The notes under the pieces: generated by a model
The model's input: the letters and a program-made list of their open reading frames with translations, nothing else
What the model was told of the DNA's origin: nothing
The model's database searches: none
Shown here: one piece after another, positions 16,822-24,909 of the stretch
How positions within the stretch are numbered: position 1 is the stretch's first letter
Layout: every line of letters begins with the position of its first letter
Source of the DNA: Streptomyces cupreus
Lineage (GTDB): Bacteria > Actinomycetota > Actinomycetes > Streptomycetales > Streptomycetaceae
Direction of reading: 5' to 3'
Assembly: GCF_014257025.1 (NCBI RefSeq)
Contig: NZ_JACMSF010000004.1
Location: 62,001 to 126,000 of the forward strand
DNA length: 64,000 nucleotides
Made by a program: the position numbers and the translations under genes

Positions 16822-19398
16822 GTGCCCGGTGAGAATCTGACCCGCGACGAGGCCCGGGAACGGGCCGCACTGCTGTCCGTCGACGGGTACGACGTATCCC
16901 TCGACCTGCGCTCCGCGGTCGGCGACGAGCCGGAGGACGGGCCGCGCACCTTCCGCTCGGTCACCACGATCCGCTTCCGCTGCGCCGAGCCCGGCGCCAC
17001 CACCTTCGTCGACCTGATCGCGCCGAGCGTCACCGCGGTCTCGCTCAACGGCCGGGACCTCGACCCGAGCGAGGTCTTCGACGGCTCCCGGATCGCCCTG
17101 GAGGACCTCGCCGCCGACAACGAGCTGGTCGTCGACGCGCGGTGCGCCTACTCCCGCACCGGTGAGGGCATGCACCGCTTCGTCGACCCCGAGGACGGCG
17201 AGGTGTACCTGTACACCCAGTACGAGCCGGCCGACTCCCGCCGCGTCCACGCCTGCTTCGAACAGCCTGACCTCAAGGCGCCGTTCCGCTTCGAGGTGCG
17301 GGCGCCCGAGGGCTGGACGGTGTGGAGCAACGGCGTGGGCAAGCTCGCCGACGGGGTGTGGCGGTTCGCGGAGACCAAGCCGATCTCGACGTACATCACG
17401 TGTGTGGTGGCGGGCCCCTACCACTATGTGACGGACTCCTACACGTGTGTGTTCGAGGACGGTACGACGCTTGAGATCCCCCTCGGCGCCATGTGCCGCA
17501 AGGGTCTCGCGCCGCACTTCGACGCCGACGACGTCTTCCTGGTGACCAAGCAGGGCCTGGACTTCTTCCACGACCACTTCGACTACCCGTACCCGTTCGG
17601 GAAGTACGACCAGGCTTTCGTGCCCGAGTACAACCTCGGCGCGATGGAGAACCCCGGGCTTGTGACCTTCCGCGAGGAGTACATCTTCCGCGGGAAGGTG
17701 ACGCAGGCGTCCTACGAGGGCCGGGCCAACGTCATCCTGCACGAGATGGCACACATGTGGTTCGGCGACCTCGTCACCATGGAGTGGTGGGACGACCTGT
17801 GGCTGAAGGAGTCCTTCGCCGACTTCATGGGCTCCTTCGCCACGGTGGGCGCGACCCGCTTCACCGACGGCTGGATCACCTTCGCCAACCGCCGCAAGGC
17901 CTGGGCGTACCGCGCCGACCAGCTGCCCTCCACGCACCCGATCACCGCGGACATCCGCGATCTGCAGGACGCGAAGCTCAACTTCGACGGCATCACCTAC
18001 GCCAAGGGCGCCTCCGTCCTCAAGCAGTTGGTGGCGTACGTCGGTCAGGACGCGTTCCTGGAGGGCGCCCGCCGCTACTTCAAGCGACACGCGTACGGCA
18101 ACACCCGGCTCGGCGACCTTCTGTCGGTGCTCGGTGAGACCAGTGGCCGGGACATGGGCGCCTGGGCGCGGTCCTGGCTCCAGACGGCCGGGGTCAACTC
18201 CCTGACGCCGCAGGTGCTGTTGGACACGGACGGCCGTGTCTCGGAGCTGGCGGTGGTGCAGGAGGCGGCCGAGTCGCATCCGGAGCTTCGGCCGCACCGG
18301 ATCGCGGTGGGCCTGTACCGGCGGGCGGACGGTGTTCTGGAGCGGTACGCGCGTGCCGAGGTGGACGTCGACGGTCCGCGTACGGTCGTGGCGGAGCTGG
18401 CCGGGGCCGGGGCACCGGATCTGGTGCTGGTCAACGACGACGATCTGACGTACTGCAAGACGCGCTTCGACGACACCTCGCTGGCGGCGCTGCGGCGCGG
18501 GCTCGGTGACATCACCGATCCGCTGGCGCGGGCGCTGTGCTGGTCGGCGCTGTGGAACATGACGCGGGACGCGCTGCTGCCGGCGCGGGAGTTCATCGAC
18601 CTGGTGCTGAAGTTCTCGGCGCGGGAGTCCGACATCGGCGTGCTCCAGATGCTGCATGCCTGGGCGGAGTCGGCGGCGGTGCACTACACGGCCCCCGACC
18701 GGCGTGAGCAGGCCGGCCTGCTGCTCGCCGAGGGTGCCGCGCTCCGGTTGAACGCGGCCGTGCCGGGCAGCGAGCACCAGTTGGCGTGGGCACGGTTCTT
18801 CGCGCGGGCGGCCGTCGCTCCGGCCGACTTCGAGCTGCTGAGCGCGCTGCTGGACGGCACGGTGACCCTGGCGGGGCTGGACGTCGACCAGGAGCTGCGG
18901 TGGGCGTTCCTGGACTCGCTGGCCGCGCATGACGTCGTCGGCGACAAGGAGCTGGCCGCCGAACTCGCCCGCGACGACACCGCGTCCGGCAAGCGCCACC
19001 AGGTGCGCTGCCTGGCGGCCCGGCCCCAGGCCTCGGTCAAGGCGCAGACGTGGGCGCAGGTGGTGGAGTCGGACGAGCTGTCCAACGCACTGGTGGAGGC
19101 GAGCATCGCGGGCTTCGCCCGGCCCTCGCAGCGGGAGCTGACGGCGCCGTACACGCAGAAGTACTTCTCGGCGATCGAGCGGGTGTGGGCGGAGCGGTCG
19201 ATCCAGATCGGCATGGTGGTCGTGCAGGGGCTGTTCCCGTCCCTCCAGGAGTCCCAGGAGACGCTGGACGCGACGGACGCCTGGCTCTCCGCGCACGAGG
19301 AAGCCGCTCCGGCGCTGCGGCGGCTGGTGCTGGAGGCGCGGGACGATCTGGCGCGGGCGCTGCGGGGACAGGCGTGCGACGCGGCGGCCGGCGCATGA
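16822..19398 (+). CDS. pepN: aminopeptidase N (M1 family), first paralogue
   Basis: An 858-residue cytoplasmic M1 metallopeptidase that removes N-terminal residues from peptides. The start is GTG 16822 (MPGENLTRDEARERAALL). The GAMEN exopeptidase motif is at 273-277, the zinc site HEMAH at 307-311 with the third ligand Glu330 18 residues on (KESF), and the conserved YAKGASVLKQL follows. The C-terminal ERAP1-like helical domain ends at the expected place. A second M1 enzyme of the same subfamily lies 16 kb away (33121-35724). A hairpin terminator follows at 19458-19493. Confidence 0.93.
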   Translation: MPGENLTRDEARERAALLSVDGYDVSLDLRSAVGDEPEDGPRTFRSVTTIRFRCAEPGATTFVDLIAPSVTAVSLNGRDLDPSEVFDGSRIALEDLAADNELVVDARCAYSRTGEGMHRFVDPEDGEVYLYTQYEPADSRRVHACFEQPDLKAPFRFEVRAPEGWTVWSNGVGKLADGVWRFAETKPISTYITCVVAGPYHYVTDSYTCVFEDGTTLEIPLGAMCRKGLAPHFDADDVFLVTKQGLDFFHDHFDYPYPFGKYDQAFVPEYNLGAMENPGLVTFREEYIFRGKVTQASYEGRANVILHEMAHMWFGDLVTMEWWDDLWLKESFADFMGSFATVGATRFTDGWITFANRRKAWAYRADQLPSTHPITADIRDLQDAKLNFDGITYAKGASVLKQLVAYVGQDAFLEGARRYFKRHAYGNTRLGDLLSVLGETSGRDMGAWARSWLQTAGVNSLTPQVLLDTDGRVSELAVVQEAAESHPELRPHRIAVGLYRRADGVLERYARAEVDVDGPRTVVAELAGAGAPDLVLVNDDDLTYCKTRFDDTSLAALRRGLGDITDPLARALCWSALWNMTRDALLPAREFIDLVLKFSARESDIGVLQMLHAWAESAAVHYTAPDRREQAGLLLAEGAALRLNAAVPGSEHQLAWARFFARAAVAPADFELLSALLDGTVTLAGLDVDQELRWAFLDSLAAHDVVGDKELAAELARDDTASGKRHQVRCLAARPQASVKAQTWAQVVESDELSNALVEASIAGFARPSQRELTAPYTQKYFSAIERVWAERSIQIGMVVVQGLFPSLQESQETLDATDAWLSAHEEAAPALRRLVLEARDDLARALRGQACDAAAGA

Positions 19399-19457
19399 TC
19401 TTTGGCCAACGCTTGCCGCGTCCATGACCGTTACGGAATTCAGGCAATAGCAGCCGT

Positions 19458-19493
19458 AACCCCTGGTCCCACCCGAACGGACCAGGGGTTTTC
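19458..19493 (+). terminator. rho-independent terminator of first pepN
   Basis: AACCCCTGGTCC and GGACCAGGGGTT form a perfect 12-bp stem followed by TTCC, 60 bases after the pepN stop. Confidence 0.88.
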
Positions 19494-19604
19494 CATGCCT
19501 ACTCGGCATCCGAACACCCGTCCTTTAGGGCGAGCTTGTCCGTGTTTGTCGACGAGCGTGTAACAGCGGTTAAGGGGCGGACGGAACGCGGGCATTGCAG
19601 GGTC

Positions 19605-20642
19605 ATGAACCACAACACCCCGCTCTCCCCCCGCCCCGTCCACCAACTCTCCGACGTCCGGCGGCGCGTGCTGACGGTCGCGCAGCTGCGGGCGCACGGC
19701 GTCCCGCCCGCCGAGATCAACGAGCAGTGCCGGGCCGGCGGCTCCTGGCAGCAGCTCCTGCCGGGTGTCTACCTGCTCCACCCCGGCCCCCCGACCAGCG
19801 AGGAGCGGCTGAACGCGGTGCTGCTGTACGCGACGCGGGAGCGGAACGCCGGGGTGCCGCCCCAGCCGGGCGCCGGGGAGTCGCACCGCCCGGTGCACCC
19901 GGAGGCGGTGATCACAGGTCTTGCGGCGCTGACCCTGCACGGTTTCGCGGCGACGCCTCCGCTGACCTCACTGGACACGATCGACGTCCTCGTCCCCCGT
20001 CTGCGCCGCCTCCGCTCGACGGGCTGCGCCCGCATCGTCCGTACGTCCGCGATGCCGACGGCGCAGGAGGTGACGGGCCTGCCGGTCGCCCCGGTCCCCC
20101 GCGCCCTGGCCGACGCGGTCGCCGAACTCTCGGACGCGGGCGCCGTACGCCGGCTGCTCACCGAGGCGGTACGCGGCGGCCACTGCGAACCGGCTGCGGT
20201 GGTACGGGAGTTGACCCAGGCCAAGCTGCTGACCCGGCCGCATGTCGTGGACGCCGTGGACTCCCTGCTCGCCGAGGGCCGCGCCATCGCGGAGGACCGC
20301 CTCTTCGCGATGGTCCGCGAGTACGGCCTCCCCGACCCGGTCTGGAACATCGACCTCCGCCTGCCCGGCGGCCCCCACCTCGGCGGTCTGGACGCGTACT
20401 GGCCGGAGCACGCGGTGGCCCTCGAACTGGACACCCGCGCCCCCCGCCAGGACGAGGACGCCCTGTGGTCGGAGTACGCCCGCAAGCGAGAACACCTGGA
20501 GCGGCTGGGGATCACGGTCGTGTACATCACCCCGAAGAAGCTCCGGGACTCCCTCGACCAACAGGCAGCGGTGGTCCGCACGGCGCTGATGGCCTCGGTG
20601 GACCGGGATCCGGCAGCGTACGTCGTCGTGCTGCCCCGGTAG
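19605..20642 (+). CDS. AbiEi-like winged-helix protein with nuclease-like C-terminal domain
   Basis: A 345-residue protein starting at ATG 19605 (MNHNTPLSP, GCAGGG eight bases upstream); a GTG at 19536 would extend it. The N-terminal third (RRRVLTVAQLRAHGVPPAEI ... GVYLLHPGPP) looks like the winged helix of AbiEi/DUF4095-type antitoxins, followed by AVITGLAALTLHG, as in those proteins. The C-terminal domain (about 240-330) has GGLDAYWPEHAVALELD and ITVVYITPKKL, resembling the DUF559/Vsr-like restriction-endonuclease fold with an acidic D...E-x-D set. Proteins with this architecture are common, often multicopy, in Streptomyces and are mostly uncharacterised. No partner AbiEii nucleotidyltransferase is adjacent, so a toxin-antitoxin role is not supported. 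Confidence 0.7.
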   Translation: MNHNTPLSPRPVHQLSDVRRRVLTVAQLRAHGVPPAEINEQCRAGGSWQQLLPGVYLLHPGPPTSEERLNAVLLYATRERNAGVPPQPGAGESHRPVHPEAVITGLAALTLHGFAATPPLTSLDTIDVLVPRLRRLRSTGCARIVRTSAMPTAQEVTGLPVAPVPRALADAVAELSDAGAVRRLLTEAVRGGHCEPAAVVRELTQAKLLTRPHVVDAVDSLLAEGRAIAEDRLFAMVREYGLPDPVWNIDLRLPGGPHLGGLDAYWPEHAVALELDTRAPRQDEDALWSEYARKREHLERLGITVVYITPKKLRDSLDQQAAVVRTALMASVDRDPAAYVVVLPR

Positions 20643-20718
20643 TGACGGACCGGGGACGCATCAGGAGGGGAGAGGAGGGGCCGCCGGGGTGCACCGGGCA
20701 GCCCCTCCTCCGTGAGTT

Positions 20719-22491
20719 TCAGCCCTTCTTGAGGACCAGCTCGGTGTTCCGGTCCGCGCGACCGCCCGCGAGGTCCGTCCGGGCGCCGGGGGCGTTGAAG
20801 GACAGCTCGCGGTAGAGGGCGGCGAGGCCGGTCTGGGAGAGGTCGGCGAAGTCCGTGCGGCTCGGGGCCGCGGACTCCACACAGGTGGTGAACAGGGAGA
20901 GCGTGCCGTCCTTGTTGTCCACCAGCTCGATGACCCGGGCGAGTTGGGGGTAGTCGACGTGCGAGGCGGTGGAGATCTCCCAGAAGGAGCGGCCGTCGGG
21001 CGCCGAGTGCGGGGTGATGGCGTTGCGGTGGATGTGGCCGTTCACCCAGGCGAGGACGTTGCGGTGGCTGCCGAGGAGGGCGAGGACCTCCTGGCCGTTG
21101 TGCCGCCGCTCGTCGGGGCGGGCCGGGTCGAGGCGGGTGTTGTCCATCGTCTTGCTGGTGTGGTGGCTGAAGACGATGGCGTACGAGTCCTCGTTGTCCC
21201 GCAGCGTCTGGTCCAGCCAACGCAACTGGCCGCTGCCGACGGAGCCTTCGTAGTGGCCGCCCGCGTCGGTGGTGTCCAGACTGATGCCGATGACGTCGTC
21301 GGCGATACGGAAGCTGTAGTACTGGGTGCCCGCGTCGAGGTTCGCCGAGGAGTAGCCGTGCCCGACCGGGCCGACGCCCTGGAACGCCGGGTCGAGGTGG
21401 GCCTTGATGTACTCGGTCGGCGTGTACGGGGCGCGCCGCTCGTCGGGCGTGACCGAGCGCATGTCGCGGGCGTGGGCCTTGAGCAGCTCGCGGAGCTGGG
21501 CGCCCTGGGGGTCCTTGGCCGTCTTCAGGGCTTCCTGGAGCTTCTTGGCCTCGGCCGCGGACAGGCTCATCAGCTTCTTGCCGCCGACGGCGAAGTCGGT
21601 GAGGTAGGTGTCGCCGTGCGAGGCGTAGCAGCCGAGCGGCATGGCGTCGTGGTTGCCGACGGTGGAGTACCAGGGGATGGTGAGCCCCGGGCTCTGCAAC
21701 TCCCGCATGACCGCGGCGAGGAAGCCCTCCAGATAGGGGAAGCCGAGCTGCTTGTCGGCGTCGCGGACGGCCGAGTCGGGCTGCCAGTACTGCTTGAGGC
21801 CGCTGTTGAGGACACCCTCGTAGTGCTTCGGGTCACCGGAGTTGGGGGTGATCCGGCCGCCGCTCATGACGGTGAGGAACCACTCCAGCTCGGAGCGGGC
21901 GTTGTTGTCGGTGTTGTCGCCGGTGGTCATGGCGAACTGGAGCGGGGCGCCGGTGACGGGGGCGCCCCGCAGCGCGTTGACCCGCTCGACGAGCGAGACG
22001 GCGCCGTGCACGGTCAGCGCCTCGTGCGGCCGCCAGGCATGCACATCGGTGGAGCGCAGGAACTCAAGACGCATCGGGTGCTGGGCGTCGATGATGTGCA
22101 TGTCGGTGAGCTGCACAAACGCGGCGAGCGTCGTACGGCGGTCCGCGCGCCCCGACTTGGCGGCGGCCAGCTCGCTGCGCACCACGCGCTCCCAGCCGGG
22201 TCCGCGGACCAGCCGGCGGAAGCCGGAGGTGCCCCGTGGGGCGGAGACACTCGCGAGCGTGGTGCCCCGGGTGTAGGGGGCGAGCGGCAGGAAGGGCGCC
22301 CGGCGCGAGGAGGCGACGGGCGCTTCCCGGGAGGCGGCGGCCGCCGGGGTGCCGGTGGTGGCGGCCTGGCTGTCGGTGGGCCGCAGGGCGTAGCCGACAC
22401 CGGCGGAGAGGGACACCGCCCCGGCGGCGGCGAGGACGGTACGGCGGTGGACGCCCAGCGCGGAGCTGGCGACAGAGCGTATGCGCGACAT
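20719..22491 (-). CDS. secreted metallophosphoesterase (TIGR03767 type)
   Basis: A 590-residue calcineurin-like phosphoesterase starting at ATG 22491. The N-terminus has HRRTVLAAAGAVSLSAGVGYA, a twin-arginine-type signal (residues 15-36), so it is probably exported folded. Metal-ligand motifs appear in order: QLTDMHIID (Asp130, His132), TTGDNTDNN (Asp192), STVGNHD, FSHH and NGHIHRN. The family is one of actinobacterial secreted phosphoesterases whose substrate is not established. It is monocistronic; upstream of its ATG is a 236-base region (22492-22727) shared with the next gene's 3' end, in which nothing stands out. Confidence 0.88.
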   Translation of the reverse strand: MSRIRSVASSALGVHRRTVLAAAGAVSLSAGVGYALRPTDSQAATTGTPAAAASREAPVASSRRAPFLPLAPYTRGTTLASVSAPRGTSGFRRLVRGPGWERVVRSELAAAKSGRADRRTTLAAFVQLTDMHIIDAQHPMRLEFLRSTDVHAWRPHEALTVHGAVSLVERVNALRGAPVTGAPLQFAMTTGDNTDNNARSELEWFLTVMSGGRITPNSGDPKHYEGVLNSGLKQYWQPDSAVRDADKQLGFPYLEGFLAAVMRELQSPGLTIPWYSTVGNHDAMPLGCYASHGDTYLTDFAVGGKKLMSLSAAEAKKLQEALKTAKDPQGAQLRELLKAHARDMRSVTPDERRAPYTPTEYIKAHLDPAFQGVGPVGHGYSSANLDAGTQYYSFRIADDVIGISLDTTDAGGHYEGSVGSGQLRWLDQTLRDNEDSYAIVFSHHTSKTMDNTRLDPARPDERRHNGQEVLALLGSHRNVLAWVNGHIHRNAITPHSAPDGRSFWEISTASHVDYPQLARVIELVDNKDGTLSLFTTCVESAAPSRTDFADLSQTGLAALYRELSFNAPGARTDLAGGRADRNTELVLKKG

Positions 22492-22727
22492 GGCGCGGTC
22501 TCCCCGAGTGCGTGACGCGTCGGCAGTGGTCGCGGGCGTCGCTGTCGCGAACAACCCGCTCGCTCTGGATCGTTGGCACCGGGAATGACCTGCGCGTGAA
22601 CGAGGCGGCAACGCGCAGCGCCGATCACCGTACGTGGATCTCCGCCCACCCTGCGCGCCCTCGACCGCTCCTCGGGCGGCCGGGGGCCGGTCACTCCGTG
22701 TTCATCTTCGCGGGTATCCGGGGGGTG

Positions 22728-23636
22728 TCAGGGGCGCTCCGGGTTCGCGGGAGAGTACTCCGGCGCGGACCAGCGCAGGGGGACCGCGGCCGGAATCTCA
22801 ACCGCCTCAAACAGGGTGAAACGGACGCGGCGTTCGGGCGTGAACTCCGTACGCGCCTCGCCGGTGAGATACAGCGCCCTGCCCGTCGTCCAGTCCAGGA
22901 AGAGCAGTCCGGCGCGCGGGTCCGCGGCGAGGTTGCCGAGGGACAGGTACATGGAATTGCCCTGATAGTCCCGCCAGCTCAGTTCGCGCGGCGACTCGAC
23001 GCGCACGAAGCCTGGGTTGCCGCCGCGGTGACTGGCGTCGGCCCCGCCCTCATGGACGCTGGCCAGGAAGAAGGTGTCGGCGGCCGTGAGGAACCGCGCC
23101 TGGCTGTCGGACAGTTCGGTGGTTGTCAGGGGCTGCCCCGGCTTGCGGTCGGGCAGTGTCTCGTACGTCTCCCTCCGTTGCAGATACTTCGGGCAGTTGG
23201 CGAAGACCCGGTCCGCCTCGATCGCGAACCCTCTCGGCGTGGGCCTGAGCAGGCCGTTCAGCCGCATCCGGCGCCGGGTGCGCGGGTCGAGGGCGATGGT
23301 GCCGACCGGGGTGCCCTCGGTGGCGAGGGCCGCCGCGAGCGGGGAGGCCGGGGTACCCCCTCCCCCACTGCCGAAAGCGTGGGAGGTACCCCCGGCGACG
23401 GAGATCTGCCGGGGCCCGGTGGCCCGCACGAACCCCGGGTCCCCCGCCAGCGGCGCCGCCCACACTCTGCCGGTCGCCGGGTCGGCGGCGCCGATCACCA
23501 GCAGCGGCTGGAGCTCAAGGAAGGCGGCGGCCACCGGCTTGATGCCCTCCCCGATGGACCGGCCGACATGCGCGGCGAGGTCCCGCACGCCGAGCCGGTC
23601 CTGCACGGCGAGCGAGCCCGCGTGATAGACGCCCAT
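22728..23636 (-). CDS. pyridoxamine 5'-phosphate oxidase-like FMN-binding protein, with palindromic insert
   Basis: A 302-residue split-barrel flavoprotein of the PNPOx-like superfamily. LVIGAADPATGRVWAAPLAG and FLASVHEGGADASHRGG with GFVRVESPRELSWRDYQGN and GLLFLDWTTGRALYLTGEA are the two half-barrels. Such proteins bind FMN or F420-like cofactors; function unknown. Residues about 82-96 (GGTSHAFGSGGGGTP) are encoded by a 43-nt palindromic element that has inserted in frame and probably forms a surface loop. Two bases separate the VOC gene's stop from this ATG, so they form an operon. Confidence 0.8.
   Translation of the reverse strand: MGVYHAGSLAVQDRLGVRDLAAHVGRSIGEGIKPVAAAFLELQPLLVIGAADPATGRVWAAPLAGDPGFVRATGPRQISVAGGTSHAFGSGGGGTPASPLAAALATEGTPVGTIALDPRTRRRMRLNGLLRPTPRGFAIEADRVFANCPKYLQRRETYETLPDRKPGQPLTTTELSDSQARFLTAADTFFLASVHEGGADASHRGGNPGFVRVESPRELSWRDYQGNSMYLSLGNLAADPRAGLLFLDWTTGRALYLTGEARTEFTPERRVRFTLFEAVEIPAAVPLRWSAPEYSPANPERP
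23351..23393. repeat. short palindromic insert, copy B (in frame)
   Basis: On the minus strand it reads GGGGGTACCTCCCACGC ... GGCAGTGGGGGAGGGGG. It contains a KpnI-like GGTACC at each end and adds about 14 residues to the PNPOx-like protein. Same family as 9924-9959. Confidence 0.75.
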
Positions 23637-23638
23637 GA

Positions 23639-24082
23639 CTAGAAGAACCCGCAGGTCGGCGCCGCCTCATGGGGCGCCGGAGCGCCCTCGACGCCGCTCG
23701 ACACCGAGATCTCCAGGCGGATTCCGTCCGGGTCGAAGAAGAAGATGCCGCCGGAGTCGGCGCCCTCGGCATGCGCCACGACCCCGTCGTAGGCGAACTC
23801 CACGCCGTACTCGCGCAGCGAAGTCTCGTAGGCGCGGACCCGCTCGATGGAGTCCGCCTGGAAGGCGAGGTGGTGCAGGCCGGGCCGGGCCTTGTCGTAC
23901 ATCCCGTCGGCCTGCTGCCACAGCGCAAGGGCGAGCGTGGCGCCCTCACCCATGAGCGCGAACCGTCGGCCGTCCTCCTTGCCCTCGACCAGCAGGTCGA
24001 AGCCGAGGACGTCGCGGTAGAAGGCGAGCGAGCGGTTCAGGTCGGTGACATTCAGGCCGACGTGGCCGGTGCGCAAGGTCAT
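23639..24082 (-). CDS. VOC/glyoxalase-family metalloprotein
   Basis: A 147-residue single-domain vicinal-oxygen-chelate protein. The two beta-alpha-beta-beta-beta modules begin TGHVGLNVTDLNRSLAFYRD and GLHHLAFQADSIERVRAYE, with likely metal ligands His7, His71 and Glu124 (IRLEIS). It may be a dioxygenase, lyase or resistance-type binding protein; the exact activity is open. It precedes the PNPOx-like gene by two bases and is divergent from the CGNR regulator, which probably controls both. Confidence 0.85.
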   Translation of the reverse strand: MTLRTGHVGLNVTDLNRSLAFYRDVLGFDLLVEGKEDGRRFALMGEGATLALALWQQADGMYDKARPGLHHLAFQADSIERVRAYETSLREYGVEFAYDGVVAHAEGADSGGIFFFDPDGIRLEISVSSGVEGAPAPHEAAPTCGFF

Positions 24083-24118
24083 GACTACCCCATCAGAAGT
24101 GGTTCCGCACTTGCTTTT

Positions 24119-24187
24119 CTAACCTCTGAAAATGAGATTAAAGGTTAGATGTGGAGGTGTCAACCGGTCACGTACCCTTGACCGGTT
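24119..24187. promoter_or_regulatory. two inverted repeats between VOC and CGNR genes
   Basis: CTAACCT (24119-24125) pairs with AGGTTAG (24142-24148), and AACCGGTCA (24162-24170) pairs perfectly with TGACCGGTT (24179-24187). They lie in the divergent promoter region and are likely operators of the adjacent regulator. Confidence 0.6.
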
Positions 24188-24209
24188 AGTACGGAAGAGG
24201 GAGCCCCAC

Positions 24210-24743
24210 ATGTCCGACCCCCGCCCGCACATCGGTGAGCCGCTCGCGCTGGACCTGCTGAACACGCGCTGGATGCGGGACGGGGCCCCGCAGGACCTGC
24301 TGACGGACCCCGAGGGGCTCGCGATCTGGCTCGCATCGAACGACCTGGACCGCGACCACGCCGCCGATGCCACGACCCTGCGCCATCTGCTCCAGGCCCG
24401 TGACGCGATCAAGGCCGCCGTCGACGGGTCACCGAAGGACGCGGCACCGCTCGTCGACGCCGTCCTCGCGCACGGCCGGATCCGGGCCACGCTCACCGCC
24501 GAGGGGCCCGGCGAGCTGCCCGAGTTCCACTCCCCCGCCTGGGGTCCGGCCTGGCTCGCCGCGCGGAACTATCTGACCCTGCTCGCCACCGCGCCGGACC
24601 GGATCCGCGCCTGCGCCCACGAGGCGTGCGTCCTGTACTTCTTCGACACTTCGCGCAACGGCACCCGCCGCTGGCACTCCATGGCGACCTGCGGCAACCG
24701 CGCGAAGGCGTCCCGTCATTACGCCCGGACGAAGGAGGATTGA
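24210..24743 (+). CDS. CGNR zinc-finger transcriptional regulator
   Basis: A 177-residue regulator starting at ATG 24210 (MSDPRPHIGEPLALDLLNT), with GAAGAGGGAG upstream. The N-terminal ABATE-type domain (HIGEPLALDLLNTRW to about 115) is a putative ligand-binding stress-response domain. The C-terminal zinc finger (about 130-177) has CAHEAC at 135-140, His156 and CGNRAKASRHYAR from Cys161, the family signature. It is divergent from the VOC/PNPOx operon with paired palindromes between, so it is probably its regulator and autoregulated. Confidence 0.9.
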   Translation: MSDPRPHIGEPLALDLLNTRWMRDGAPQDLLTDPEGLAIWLASNDLDRDHAADATTLRHLLQARDAIKAAVDGSPKDAAPLVDAVLAHGRIRATLTAEGPGELPEFHSPAWGPAWLAARNYLTLLATAPDRIRACAHEACVLYFFDTSRNGTRRWHSMATCGNRAKASRHYARTKED

Positions 24744-24909
24744 CGGCGCCCGGGCGAGTTGCACAGTTCGCTGCGGATCATCCCGGAAAGGGATAGCGGG
24801 TTTTCCCCATCCCTCGATTTCGTTTGGGTCAACTCTCCCCAAACATCCGTCCCTTGCGTAAGGCTGAGCGATCGCTCCACGCTCGTTCCTTTACCTACAA
24901 GGGATGCTG

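Noticed and set aside
16686..17120. N-terminal extension of the nitroreductase-family protein
   Set aside because: Overlaps pepN and shows no similarity; the family begins at MSESAKTP.
16816..19509. 897-residue minus-strand frame opposite first pepN
   Set aside because: Antisense shadow; composition Arg/His/Gly-rich, no motif.
19605..20642. Complete AbiE toxin-antitoxin system
   Set aside because: Only an AbiEi-like protein is present; no AbiEii nucleotidyltransferase gene lies beside it.
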